Assembly (NCBI GenBank): GCA_020445165.1
Contig: JAGRHE010000005.1
Coordinates: 1-45,861, forward strand
Direction: 5' to 3'
DNA length: 45,861 nt
Origin: Gammaproteobacteria bacterium
GTDB lineage: Bacteria > Pseudomonadota > Gammaproteobacteria > Chromatiales > Sedimenticolaceae
Positions 9,781-17,151 of the stretch are shown here, in pieces. The position numbers and the translations under genes were made by a program. The notes beneath the pieces were generated by a model. The model was given only the letters and a program-made list of their open reading frames with translations. It was not told the DNA's origin and did not search any database. The first letter of the stretch is position 1, and every line of letters begins with the position of its first letter.

Positions 9781-10406
9781 TGGGAACCGGTCGGGCATTG
9801 CAGATCATGGTGCGCAATCCCGTAGCAGGCCGGGTCAAAACCCGCCTGGCTGCGGAGATCGGCGCGACAGGCGCACTCACCGTGTACCAACATCTGCTGG
9901 ACCATGTGCTCGACATCGCGGCACAGCTGGACGCCTGTTCACCGACTGTCTGGGTCGACAACCAACCGCTCCACCAAAACCTGCGCACAGCCCTGCACAA
10001 ACGAGGTCTTGCATATGCCTTCCAGGAACCGGGGGACCTCGGTCAACGCATGCACCAGGCGATCACACACGGACTGCAAGACGCGCACGAGGTCGTGCTG
10101 ATCGGCAGCGATTGCCCGCAGTACTCGGCGGACTACCTGCGTGCGGCGTTCGATCTGCTGCAGGATCACGACGTGGTGCTGGGGCCGGCAACCGACGGAG
10201 GCTATGTACTGATCGGGGCACGTCGTGAATGTCCTGATGTCTTCGCCGGCATGCCCTGGAGTCATCCCGGCTTGCTCGCCGCAACGCGCAACAGGCTGCG
10301 TCAGCTCGACCTGGGGTACGCGGAAATGCAAGCCCTGCACGACATCGATTGCGCCGAAGACCTGGAACGCTTCCCTGCCTACCGCGCCACGGTATACCCG
10401 GCTTAA
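9780..10406 (+). CDS. TIGR04282/DUF2064 nucleotidyl- or glycosyltransferase-fold protein of the arsenosugar cluster
   Basis: A 208-residue protein with a nucleotidyltransferase/GT-A-like fold related to the CofC/MobA group. Supporting motifs are MVRNPVAGRVKTRLAAEIG at the N-terminus, LIGSDCPQYSADYL near residue 105 and VLGPATDGGYVLIGARR near 135. It belongs to the TIGR04282 set that accompanies arsS and the TIGR04283 glycosyltransferase. The start at 9780 overlaps the previous stop (TGATG) and is preferred over in-frame upstream codons that lie deep inside the preceding gene. Its exact reaction is unknown; activating or transferring a sugar or nucleotide group is the likely role. A tiny membrane-protein gene follows 73 bases later. 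Confidence 0.85.
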   Translation: MGTGRALQIMVRNPVAGRVKTRLAAEIGATGALTVYQHLLDHVLDIAAQLDACSPTVWVDNQPLHQNLRTALHKRGLAYAFQEPGDLGQRMHQAITHGLQDAHEVVLIGSDCPQYSADYLRAAFDLLQDHDVVLGPATDGGYVLIGARRECPDVFAGMPWSHPGLLAATRNRLRQLDLGYAEMQALHDIDCAEDLERFPAYRATVYPA

Positions 10407-10479
10407 CCGGCCTGAACACGACATCCGCGCGGCCCAGCGGGTAGAATCGCGCACCATCTTCAGATCAGCGAAGTTCCCC

Positions 10480-10710
10480 ATGGCCTGGCTAGACCGTCAA
10501 CCCCTTTTCCTTTTTGTTCTCGCCTCTCTGACGCTCGGACTGGCGCCTTTCGTTCCGGAACCGCACCTCTGGGAGAAGCTCAAGATGCTGGCCGCCGGCA
10601 CCCTGTCACGGCCGATCGACATTTTCGACTTGGCACTGCATGGCTTGCCCTGGGTGTTGCTGGTGATAAAGGTTTATCGCAGCTACCTGCTCAAACCGGG
10701 CACGCGCTAG
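10480..10710 (+). CDS. Small two-helix membrane protein downstream of the arsenosugar genes
   Basis: A 76-residue protein beginning MAWLDRQPLFLFVLASLTLG. It has one hydrophobic segment near residues 8-25 and a second near 55-70 (LPWVLLVIKVY), separated by the polar PEPHLWEKLKMLAAGTLSRP. Similar very short proteins are often auto-annotated as 'RND transporter', but they are far too small to be a pump. The start is placed at the ATG at 10480; the ribosome site in front (AAGTTCCCC) is weak. It follows the arsenosugar cluster on the same strand, so it may be its last gene, perhaps a membrane anchor or accessory factor. No function is established. Confidence 0.7.
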   Translation: MAWLDRQPLFLFVLASLTLGLAPFVPEPHLWEKLKMLAAGTLSRPIDIFDLALHGLPWVLLVIKVYRSYLLKPGTR

Positions 10711-11025
10711 GCTGACGGGCGACGCTGCATTGCTCGATGCGCACCCAGCCGTTGTCCATGCCTCCGCCATCGACTTCGCATTGGCAGCCGCTTACTCGAC
10801 AAGTCACATTAATATCCAATCTTTAATATATGTTTTTATTGGATATTTAACACTTTCTACTGGCCCAGCAATGGCGCCGCGCTCGCTAGCTCCCGATTCA
10901 CGCCTGCTTCACGTTCCCAAACACCATAACCCGGCCGGCCGTCACACCCGCAGATCATCGCTGCAGTGTAGGATGAGCACGTTTCCGCCACCCGCGAAAA
11001 ATCCAGCCAACAGGAATGTCGAGCC
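10711..11025. other. Intergenic region with an AT-rich island
   Basis: This 315-base gap between the small membrane protein and the Wzz-like gene holds no convincing coding frame; the 99-codon frame through it has no recognisable features. Its centre (about 10800-10860) is strikingly AT-rich against the surrounding GC-rich DNA and contains the perfect dyad listed separately. It probably holds the promoter of the Wzz-like gene. Confidence 0.6.
10811..10847. repeat. AT-rich inverted repeat upstream of the Wzz-like gene
   Basis: Perfect 10-base arms AATATCCAAT (10811-10820) and ATTGGATATT (10838-10847) flank a 17-base AT-rich spacer. The centre lies about 197 bases before the GTG of the Wzz-like gene. 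The arm geometry suits a dimeric transcription-factor site, or a curved AT-rich promoter element, better than a terminator because the stem is weak. The arrangement is seen directly; the function is inferred. Confidence 0.5.
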
Positions 11026-13005
11026 GTGAACCCCTCGCAGATGCCGAGCGTCGAACTCATCCAGGGCCCAACGTCACCGCCATCGGTGCCCACTCGGGGC
11101 GGCTGGCGTCGCTGGAAGGTGTTTTTCCCGGTATTGATCGTCACCGCCCTGGTCGGGCTGGCCATCGTTTACGGCCGCGAGCCTGTCTACCGCGCATCGG
11201 CCTCGATCCTCACCGTGAAACCGAAGGCCGTGGACACCCGCAGCGCCGATGCCGATATCGAACACGTTGCAATTCAGGGGCGCCTGCTGCTCGGTGAAGA
11301 TCTTTTGGGTCGCCTGGCGCGCACACTGGAAACAGATCCTTCGGGCACGCTCCTCGGTATCGATGCCCTGCAAACAATGCTCGATGTCGTGCCGGTCCCG
11401 GAGACCAACCTGCTGGAGCTGCGCGCGGAGGGCAACGACCCGGCTTTGCTGCAGACACTGGTCAACCGCTGGGCCGACACCTATGAAGTGTTCCGCGCCG
11501 AGGAGATCGAGGCAGCTACAGGCCGCACCACCGCCGAGATCGAAGACGAACAGGTTCGTCTGGGCGCCAGGATCGAAACCGCACGCGAGGCGTTGCAGGC
11601 ATTCCGCGAAACCAACGAGATCGTCGGCCTGGAACGGGGTGAAAACAAGGCGATGGCCTCGTTACGCGGTCTCAACGACGCGCTGAACAAGGCCCGGGAA
11701 AGCCTGGTCTCTGCCGAGGCGCGCAAAGCAGCCGTCGAGGCAGCAGTCGCGCGCGGCGAGACGGTGGTCCCCGACCAGCAAAAGCAACAGGTCGCCGAAT
11801 TGCGCCTGAACGTCCAGCGGCTCGAAGGCCATATTGCCGACCTGCGGCGCAAGTACACCCAGGCCTACATCGACCGTGATCCGAACCTCAAGCTGCTGCC
11901 GGAACAGTTGCGTTCCCTGCGACGCGATCTGCAAAGCCTGCTCGATGTCGCCAAGATCACGGTGGTCGACGAGGCCACCCAGGCAGTCAACGCCGCCGCG
12001 GCAACGCTTGCAGCGACCGAGCGACAACTGCAACAGCAGCAAACCGACGTGCAGGTTTTCAATGAGCGCTACAGGGAATTCCAGGCACTGGAAGAAGATC
12101 TCGCCCGGCTCGAAAAACTCAGCGCCGACAACCAGCAGCGTCTCGCCCAGATCCAGGTCAAGAATCTCAAAGACTTTCCACCGATCCAGATCGTCGACCG
12201 CGCCCGCCTGCCGACCCGCCCGATTCACCCGGACTACGAGCGCGACCTGATGATCGCCCTTGGCATTGCCTTGGCGCTGGCCCTGTTTGCCACCTGGCTG
12301 GCCGAATACCTGAGCGAGAAACCACGCCCGTCAGCGGCCGCCCCATATGTCGGCGTGAAGATCGTGACCGGCGACCCCAATCGTGCCCTCGGCCGGCCGG
12401 ACGTCATCGACAACCGACTGACTGCAGCATCCACGAATGGGGCCCTGGCGGCCCCTGCACAACCGAGGAATCGGGCCCTTCCTGCACTGCCGCGAGAACT
12501 GGGCGGCGGTGAAGTCCAGGCGTTGATCGGCATCGGTGACCCGCAGGTCAATGCCTACGCCTGTCTGCTGCTGTCCGGCGTATCACCCTACGAACTGCCG
12601 CTCGTTCACCGCGACCTGTTTGCGCCCGGCGGGCAACGCCTGAACGTACCCGGCGCCAGCACGCGCACGATCGAACTGGCACCCGACAGCTGGCGGCATC
12701 TCGCCGCCGTATTCGGCAACGGCGACTCCGCCAGCATGACACTGCCGGTTGCGGTGCTCGATCAACGTCTGCGCGACGCGGCACGCAATGCCGGGCTGGC
12801 CGACTCGAACTCGGTCAGCGCACTTTCGCTATGGCACACCTACGTCGTCTACCTGGTCCGCCAGGGCATCGACGACGACGCACTCCACGATCAGGTCGGC
12901 ATGATCCCGCCGGATATCCTGCACGCGCTCAGGCAGTTCTCACCCCCGGGCGGTCGGCGCCCCGCTGCGCAGATCGATTTCACCTATCCGGCGCTTGTGG
13001 ATTGA
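11026..13005 (+). CDS. Wzz/GumC-like polysaccharide copolymerase fused to a degenerate tyrosine-recombinase-like domain
   Basis: A 659-residue inner-membrane protein. Helix 1 is near residues 32-49, followed by a long periplasmic coiled coil (about 150-395) and a second helix near 408-428, the layout of Wzz/GumC chain-length determinants. There is no C-terminal tyrosine kinase. Instead, residues about 485-650 align by eye with the catalytic core of tyrosine recombinases: LLLSGVSPYEL at 514-524 resembles box I (LLLxTGLRISEL), TRTIEL fits the beta-hairpin, and SLWHTYVVYLVRQG from 601 resembles box II (TLRHTFATHLLEAG). Catalytic positions are replaced: box I Arg is Ser520, and the His-x-x-Arg pair is Leu600/Trp603. 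GTG at 11026 is the start, with a CAGGAA-like site upstream. Its end overlaps the convergent anti-sigma gene by 26 bases. No other polysaccharide genes are adjacent. Confidence 0.8.
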   Translation: MNPSQMPSVELIQGPTSPPSVPTRGGWRRWKVFFPVLIVTALVGLAIVYGREPVYRASASILTVKPKAVDTRSADADIEHVAIQGRLLLGEDLLGRLARTLETDPSGTLLGIDALQTMLDVVPVPETNLLELRAEGNDPALLQTLVNRWADTYEVFRAEEIEAATGRTTAEIEDEQVRLGARIETAREALQAFRETNEIVGLERGENKAMASLRGLNDALNKARESLVSAEARKAAVEAAVARGETVVPDQQKQQVAELRLNVQRLEGHIADLRRKYTQAYIDRDPNLKLLPEQLRSLRRDLQSLLDVAKITVVDEATQAVNAAAATLAATERQLQQQQTDVQVFNERYREFQALEEDLARLEKLSADNQQRLAQIQVKNLKDFPPIQIVDRARLPTRPIHPDYERDLMIALGIALALALFATWLAEYLSEKPRPSAAAPYVGVKIVTGDPNRALGRPDVIDNRLTAASTNGALAAPAQPRNRALPALPRELGGGEVQALIGIGDPQVNAYACLLLSGVSPYELPLVHRDLFAPGGQRLNVPGASTRTIELAPDSWRHLAAVFGNGDSASMTLPVAVLDQRLRDAARNAGLADSNSVSALSLWHTYVVYLVRQGIDDDALHDQVGMIPPDILHALRQFSPPGGRRPAAQIDFTYPALVD

Positions 13006-13648
13006 ATTGGGGTGCATTGAGCTTGCCAAACCGCTGCCGATAGCCGCGTTCCAGGCATTCCAGCAATACTGCATCACCCTCCGCGCGGGCGCGCGCGATG
13101 GCACGTTGCCAGGCATCCCGGGATGCATCGTCACCCGGCAATGCCGGAGGCTGGCAGTCGGTTTGTGCCGTCGACTCGCTTCGACGCTTCTGCAAACCTT
13201 TGAACGTATCTACACGATCCTCGGAGATCACCGCGGCCGGTGCCATCTGGCTCGGTAGCGACTGGGGCGCCCCTGCAGTGCCAGGTCGCTGCGCCTGCTC
13301 CAATGTATCCAACTGCTTGAACGGCGACACCGGCACCGGGGATGGCGCGCCTTCCCGGCTCGCCGTCGAACGCTCAGGCACGGAGACCGCTTCGCTGTCC
13401 GCTTGCTGCACTGGCATTGGCATCGGATCGGCGACACGCACCGGGGCCTCATGCAGCACCCTGAGACCGATGCCCGCCGCCAACACCAGCGACGCCGCAA
13501 TGGCCCAGGGTACGTAGCTGTGGCGCGATCCACGGCTCACCGCGGCATGTGCCGCATCCAGGATACGCCGGTCGGTTCCCGCATCGGGTTCATCGGCCGG
13601 CAGGCGACGATACAGAGCGCTCAGCCGTGGATCGTTGGATTCACTCAT
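12980..13648 (-). CDS. Putative membrane anti-sigma factor / regulator of the adjacent ECF sigma factor
   Basis: A 222-residue protein starting MSESNDPRLSALYRRLPADE. It has a short cytoplasmic N-terminus (about 45 residues), one membrane helix near 48-65 (VPWAIAASLVLAAGIGL) and a proline-rich, probably periplasmic tail. The start at 13648 overlaps the sigma gene's stop by 8 bases (ATGAGTGA), so the two are translationally coupled; an earlier in-frame codon at 13714 lies inside the sigma gene and is less likely. Position and topology are those of an anti-sigma factor. The classical zinc-binding HxxxCxxC motif is absent, so the assignment rests on context and topology and is moderate. The 3' end overlaps the convergent Wzz-like gene. 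Confidence 0.68.
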   Translation of the reverse strand: MSESNDPRLSALYRRLPADEPDAGTDRRILDAAHAAVSRGSRHSYVPWAIAASLVLAAGIGLRVLHEAPVRVADPMPMPVQQADSEAVSVPERSTASREGAPSPVPVSPFKQLDTLEQAQRPGTAGAPQSLPSQMAPAAVISEDRVDTFKGLQKRRSESTAQTDCQPPALPGDDASRDAWQRAIARARAEGDAVLLECLERGYRQRFGKLNAPQFNPQAPDR

Positions 13649-14183
13649 CGCAACCCTCCAGGCCAGCACGCAAACGCTGTACCGCGTAACGCAGGCGACT
13701 CTTGACCGTCTCACGGCCTGTGCCGGTCACCTGCGCGATCTGCTCCAGGCTCAAACCGGCCTCCTCGCGCAAAAGGAATGCGCTGCGCTGGAGCTCAGGC
13801 AAGCGGCCCAGCAACTCGCGCAGACGGGCGACGCAATCGCGCCACCAATGGGTCGAGGCATGCTCCGGCTCGGTCGACGGCAGTGCAGCCGGGTCTTCGT
13901 CACCTTCGACCGCGAGTAGCCCCCGACGACGCACTTCGTCGATCACCCGGTTGTGTGCTATGCGGTACAGCCAGGGTCGGAAAGGCTGATCCTGCCGCCA
14001 GCGTTCACGGCCCTGGATGACCCGCATCCAGGCGTCCTGGAACAAGGCTTCGGCATCCATGTCGCTGGCGGCAAGGCGCTTCACGTAGCGGAACACGGCA
14101 CCGCGATGACGAAGGTACAGCGTATCGAACGCGGCCGCTTCGCCATCACGGTAACGCTGCATCAGGTGCTCATCCGTTTCCAT
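13641..14183 (-). CDS. ECF-type RNA polymerase sigma factor
   Basis: A 180-residue sigma-70 family protein with region 2 (RYRDGEAAAFDTLYLRHRG to PWLYRIAHNRVIDEVRRR, about residues 10-95) and region 4 (LPELQRSAFLLREEAGLSLE, then an RETVKSRLRYAVQRLR helix, about 125-175). It directs RNA polymerase to alternative promoters in response to an envelope signal. ATG at 14183 is chosen because region 2 starts immediately afterwards; upstream codons lie inside the vWA gene. It overlaps the vWA stop by 14 bases and the downstream membrane-protein start by 8. The vWA lipoprotein and the membrane regulator are therefore its likely partners in signal sensing. Target promoters cannot be identified from this window. 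Confidence 0.88.
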   Translation of the reverse strand: METDEHLMQRYRDGEAAAFDTLYLRHRGAVFRYVKRLAASDMDAEALFQDAWMRVIQGRERWRQDQPFRPWLYRIAHNRVIDEVRRRGLLAVEGDEDPAALPSTEPEHASTHWWRDCVARLRELLGRLPELQRSAFLLREEAGLSLEQIAQVTGTGRETVKSRLRYAVQRLRAGLEGCDE

Positions 14184-15882
14184 CTTCGCGATCTTCACCA
14201 CCCCTGGCCGTACCCACCGGTCGCTGATCGAGACTCTGTGCCAACTGCACCAGGCGCAGGAAGTCGGAACGGTATCCCTGGTCATCGGTGCCGCGCGCCC
14301 TGCGGGCCAGTGCCAGCATGTCATCGTAGCCGTAATCGCCGAGGTAGGCGGAGCCGGCCAGGCGCTGGCCGAATGCCGCCACGGCAGCCGCGAAGCGCAT
14401 ATCGTCGCTGGCCCGGGCAAGATCATCAACGCGGACGGCATCGGTCACCGCCTGCTTCAGCTCGCGACTGCTGCTTTCACCCGGCTTTTTGTAGCGTAAC
14501 CGCACGAAAGCCAGCTCGTCCGTCCGGGCATCGCGGACCGGACCTCGGTTCTTTGCGTAGCGCAGCGGCTCCAGCCGCCTGCCCCCGCTATCGACCAATG
14601 CAATCTCGTACAGCGCCACCACGCTGTGACCGGCGCCCAGTTCGCCGGCATCGACGGCATCATTGCTGAAATCCTCGCGCCGCAAGGCCCGGTTCTCGTA
14701 ACCAACCAGGCGGTATTCGGCAACGCGTGCCGGATTGAACTCGACCTGTACCTTCACGTCACCGGCCACTGTCAGCAAGGTGCCGCCGGCCTGCTCGACC
14801 AATACCTTGTGTGCCTCGAGCAGGGTGTCGATGTAGGCATAATTGCCATTGCCATGATCGGCCAGCTGTTCCATCAGGGATTCGTTGAAATTGCCGCGAC
14901 CGAAGCCCAGCGTGGTCAACGCCACCCCCGCCTTGCGCTCGCGCTCGACCAAGTCGAGCAACGCCTCCTGGTCGACTGTCCCGACATTGAAATCACCATC
15001 GGTAGCGAGAATGACACGATTGATACCGCCGCTGATGAAGCTCTCACGGGCCTTCGCATAGGCCAACGCGATACCAGCGCTGCCATGAGTCGAGCCGCCG
15101 GCGCTGAGTTCATCCAACGCCGCCTCGATGGTTGCCTGGCGGTCGCCGGGTGTCGGCTCCAGCACGACACCCGCCGCACCGGCGTAGACGACAAGGCTGA
15201 CCCGGTCATCTCGGTTCAGGCGCCGGGTCAGCAGTTTGATCGAGCGCTTCAGGAGGGGCAGCTTGTCGGCGCTGTTCATCGAACCCGAGACATCGATCAG
15301 GAAGACCAGGTTGCTGGCAGGCAGTTCTGCTTGAGGCATCTCCCACGCCTTCAACCCGATACGCAACAGCTGCGTATCACCGTTCCAGGGAGTCGGCGCC
15401 ATGGCTGTACTCACACGAAACGGCACATCGGACGTGTGCGGCGCAGGATCCGTGTAGCGAAAATAGTTGATCAACTCCTCGACCCGAACGGCGTTCTGCG
15501 GCGGCATCCGACCCTCCTGCAGCATCCGCCTTACGTTCGCGTAAGACCCGGTGTCGACATCGATACTGAACGTGGATACCGGGTTATTGGCAACCGCTTG
15601 TACCCCATTCTGCACCAGCTCTGCATATCGCTCCCGATCGACCGACGCAGCCGAATGCATCGTGGCTGCGATCCCGGGTGCTGACAGGGTTTTGCGTATG
15701 CCCGGAAAGGCGTCAGCGGACGACTCAGCGACCGGTGACGGCATTTGCCGGCTCAGCTGCGCATCCAGCTGCCCGGTAGCCTTCTCGTCAGATCGTGTTT
15801 CCTGCGGGCTCTCGATCAACTGGTTACATGCTGCCAGTGCCACGGCAAGCACGACCATGATGTATGGATTCACCGTCTTCAT
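14170..15882 (-). CDS. von Willebrand factor A-domain lipoprotein (YfbK-like)
   Basis: A 570-residue exported lipoprotein. The signal peptide ends with lipobox LAAC (Cys19), after which a low-complexity linker precedes a YfbK-type N-terminal segment (NPVSTFSIDVDTGSYANVRR). The vWA domain has the MIDAS motif DVSGSMNSADK, the later TDGDFNVG and an STHGSAG block; a DUF3520-like C-terminal region follows. vWA domains with MIDAS bind a metal ion and protein ligands; here that would be at the envelope. The ATG at 15882 is supported by GGAGG at 15892-15896 and the perfect lipoprotein signal; the longer frame to 16029 has no such features. First gene of the operon with the ECF sigma factor and membrane regulator. 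Its physiological role is unknown. Confidence 0.87.
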   Translation of the reverse strand: MKTVNPYIMVVLAVALAACNQLIESPQETRSDEKATGQLDAQLSRQMPSPVAESSADAFPGIRKTLSAPGIAATMHSAASVDRERYAELVQNGVQAVANNPVSTFSIDVDTGSYANVRRMLQEGRMPPQNAVRVEELINYFRYTDPAPHTSDVPFRVSTAMAPTPWNGDTQLLRIGLKAWEMPQAELPASNLVFLIDVSGSMNSADKLPLLKRSIKLLTRRLNRDDRVSLVVYAGAAGVVLEPTPGDRQATIEAALDELSAGGSTHGSAGIALAYAKARESFISGGINRVILATDGDFNVGTVDQEALLDLVERERKAGVALTTLGFGRGNFNESLMEQLADHGNGNYAYIDTLLEAHKVLVEQAGGTLLTVAGDVKVQVEFNPARVAEYRLVGYENRALRREDFSNDAVDAGELGAGHSVVALYEIALVDSGGRRLEPLRYAKNRGPVRDARTDELAFVRLRYKKPGESSSRELKQAVTDAVRVDDLARASDDMRFAAAVAAFGQRLAGSAYLGDYGYDDMLALARRARGTDDQGYRSDFLRLVQLAQSLDQRPVGTARGGEDREDGNG

Positions 15883-16171
15883 CTTCAGCCACCTCCTCGC
15901 GGCATTCGTTACCGGTCTCAAGGGATGGAACGAATGGCGCAGGCGGATGGGGTTAACGCATTTGCTGACGACACTACCCCAAGGCGAAGCTCCTTCAGCA
16001 GCCGAACCCGCTGCGGAGGTGCTACCCATTCCGCCAGCCCCGTGACCCGGGCAGTTCGACGGAACAATTGCGATTGCCTGATTTTTGACACGACGTCCGA
16101 CGCTGCTAACGCCGCAGCAGTACGCGTGGATACCCGAGATTCCCAGGATTACTGTTTGAGCGACGGATGCA

Positions 16172-16201
16172 CTGACTGCCGGGCCTGGGTACGCTTATAC
16201 T
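16172..16201 (+). promoter_or_regulatory. Possible sigma-70 promoter for the methyltransferase
   Basis: CTGACT at 16172-16177 (four of six matches to TTGACA) and TATACT at 16196-16201 (five of six to TATAAT) are 18 bases apart. This would start transcription near 16208, leaving a leader of about 95 bases that contains the imperfect dyad at 16239-16261. Based on motif matching only. Confidence 0.3.
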
Positions 16202-16238
16202 TCACCTTCATATTTCACGCCCGCGGGACGATCCGCGT

Positions 16239-16261
16239 CACGTGGTGCACGCACCAACGTG
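16239..16261. repeat. Imperfect dyad in the methyltransferase leader
   Basis: CACGTGGTGC (16239-16248) and GCACCAACGTG (16251-16261) are complementary apart from one bulged base, with a two-base centre. It lies about 40 bases before the ATG. It could be an operator or, with such a small centre, a cruciform-like element; as RNA it would need a larger loop. Confidence 0.3.
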
Positions 16262-16302
16262 CAATGGGCAGGCGGACCCGAAACCGAGAATAAGGTAGCA
16301 AC

Positions 16303-17109
16303 ATGGAACTCACCGAGCGGCAGCGAAACGAGCTCGAATATCATCGCGAACATGCCCGCGAAAATGCCGATATCCTGGAAAAACCCTTCTCCTGGGATGT
16401 GCTGGACCGCCCTGCGCGGCGTTGGTGGAATGCCTACTGGCACCTGTATACGCACATCACGGATTTCGATCTTCGGGACAAGCGTGTACTCGTGGTCGGT
16501 TGCGGCTTTGGCGATGATGCCTTGCGTATCGCCAAGCTCGGCGCCAAAGTCTTCGCATTCGATCTGAGTCCTGAGTCGCTGTCGATCGCACGCTCACTTG
16601 CCGAACGTGAGGGGCTGGATATCGAGTTCACCGAGATGCCGGCCGAAAGCCTGCTTTACGAGGATGATTTCTTCGACTACGTGATCGTGCGCGACATCCT
16701 GCACCACGTCGACATACCGCGCGCAATGAGCGAAATCCGCCGGGTGTCCAAGCCGGGCGCACTGTTCCTGATGAGTGAGATCTACTCACATTCGATGACC
16801 GACCGGATCCGGAACTCGCACCTGGTCGAAAATGTCATCTATCCAAAGATGCAGCGTTACATCTACGGCAAATCCAACCCGTACATCACTGAGGACGAAC
16901 GCAAACTGACGGAACAGGACGTTCGGGAGATCCTCAAGTACGTCAAAGACCTGAATTTCACCACCTATTTCGACTTCCTTGTGACACGGATCATTCCGCA
17001 GCGGTTCACGTTGTTTGCCAAGCTTGACCGGCTCGTGCTGAAGGTGCTTAGACCCATCGGCCACTGGGTCGCGGGACGGATCATGTTCTCAGGACATATC
17101 GCCAAGTAA
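16303..17109 (+). CDS. Class I SAM-dependent methyltransferase
   Basis: A 268-residue protein with a Rossmann-type methyltransferase core. The glycine-rich SAM-binding motif VLVVGCGFGDDAL is near residues 62-74, the acidic end of strand 2 is FAFDLSPESL, and motif IV-like DYVIVRDILHHVD is near 126-138. This resembles the Methyltransf_11/ubiE-like group. The C-terminal 100 residues are basic and helical with hydrophobic stretches (VLRPIGHWVAGRIMF), which may place it at the membrane, as for methyltransferases acting on lipids or polyketides. Substrate is unknown. The preceding ribosome site (AAGG) is modest. The gene stands alone, convergent with the DUF2130 gene. A relation to the arsenosugar cluster (an ArsM role) is unlikely because the ArsM cysteines are not seen. 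Confidence 0.85.
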   Translation: MELTERQRNELEYHREHARENADILEKPFSWDVLDRPARRWWNAYWHLYTHITDFDLRDKRVLVVGCGFGDDALRIAKLGAKVFAFDLSPESLSIARSLAEREGLDIEFTEMPAESLLYEDDFFDYVIVRDILHHVDIPRAMSEIRRVSKPGALFLMSEIYSHSMTDRIRNSHLVENVIYPKMQRYIYGKSNPYITEDERKLTEQDVREILKYVKDLNFTTYFDFLVTRIIPQRFTLFAKLDRLVLKVLRPIGHWVAGRIMFSGHIAK

Positions 17110-17151
17110 CGGCAAGCCGATGCTGGCCGCTGCATTCAGCTGCGGCGGTCA

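Larger units (their letters stand above)
15883..16302. other. 420-base divergent intergenic region
   Basis: Lies between the vWA operon (leftward) and the methyltransferase (rightward). It contains the strong GGAGG site of the vWA gene at its left end. On the right side are a plausible sigma-70 promoter and an imperfect dyad, listed separately. No coding frame with a credible start or composition was found, and I could not recognise an ECF-type promoter for autoregulation of the sigma operon. Confidence 0.55.

Noticed and set aside
12541..13005. Active integrase marking a mobile element end
   Set aside because: The recombinase-like region is in frame with the Wzz part and lacks every catalytic residue checked; no attachment repeats or phage genes are nearby.
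16085..16090. Perfect TTGACA -35 in the methyltransferase intergenic region
   Set aside because: No acceptable -10 at normal spacing; the pair at 16172/16196 is more convincing.
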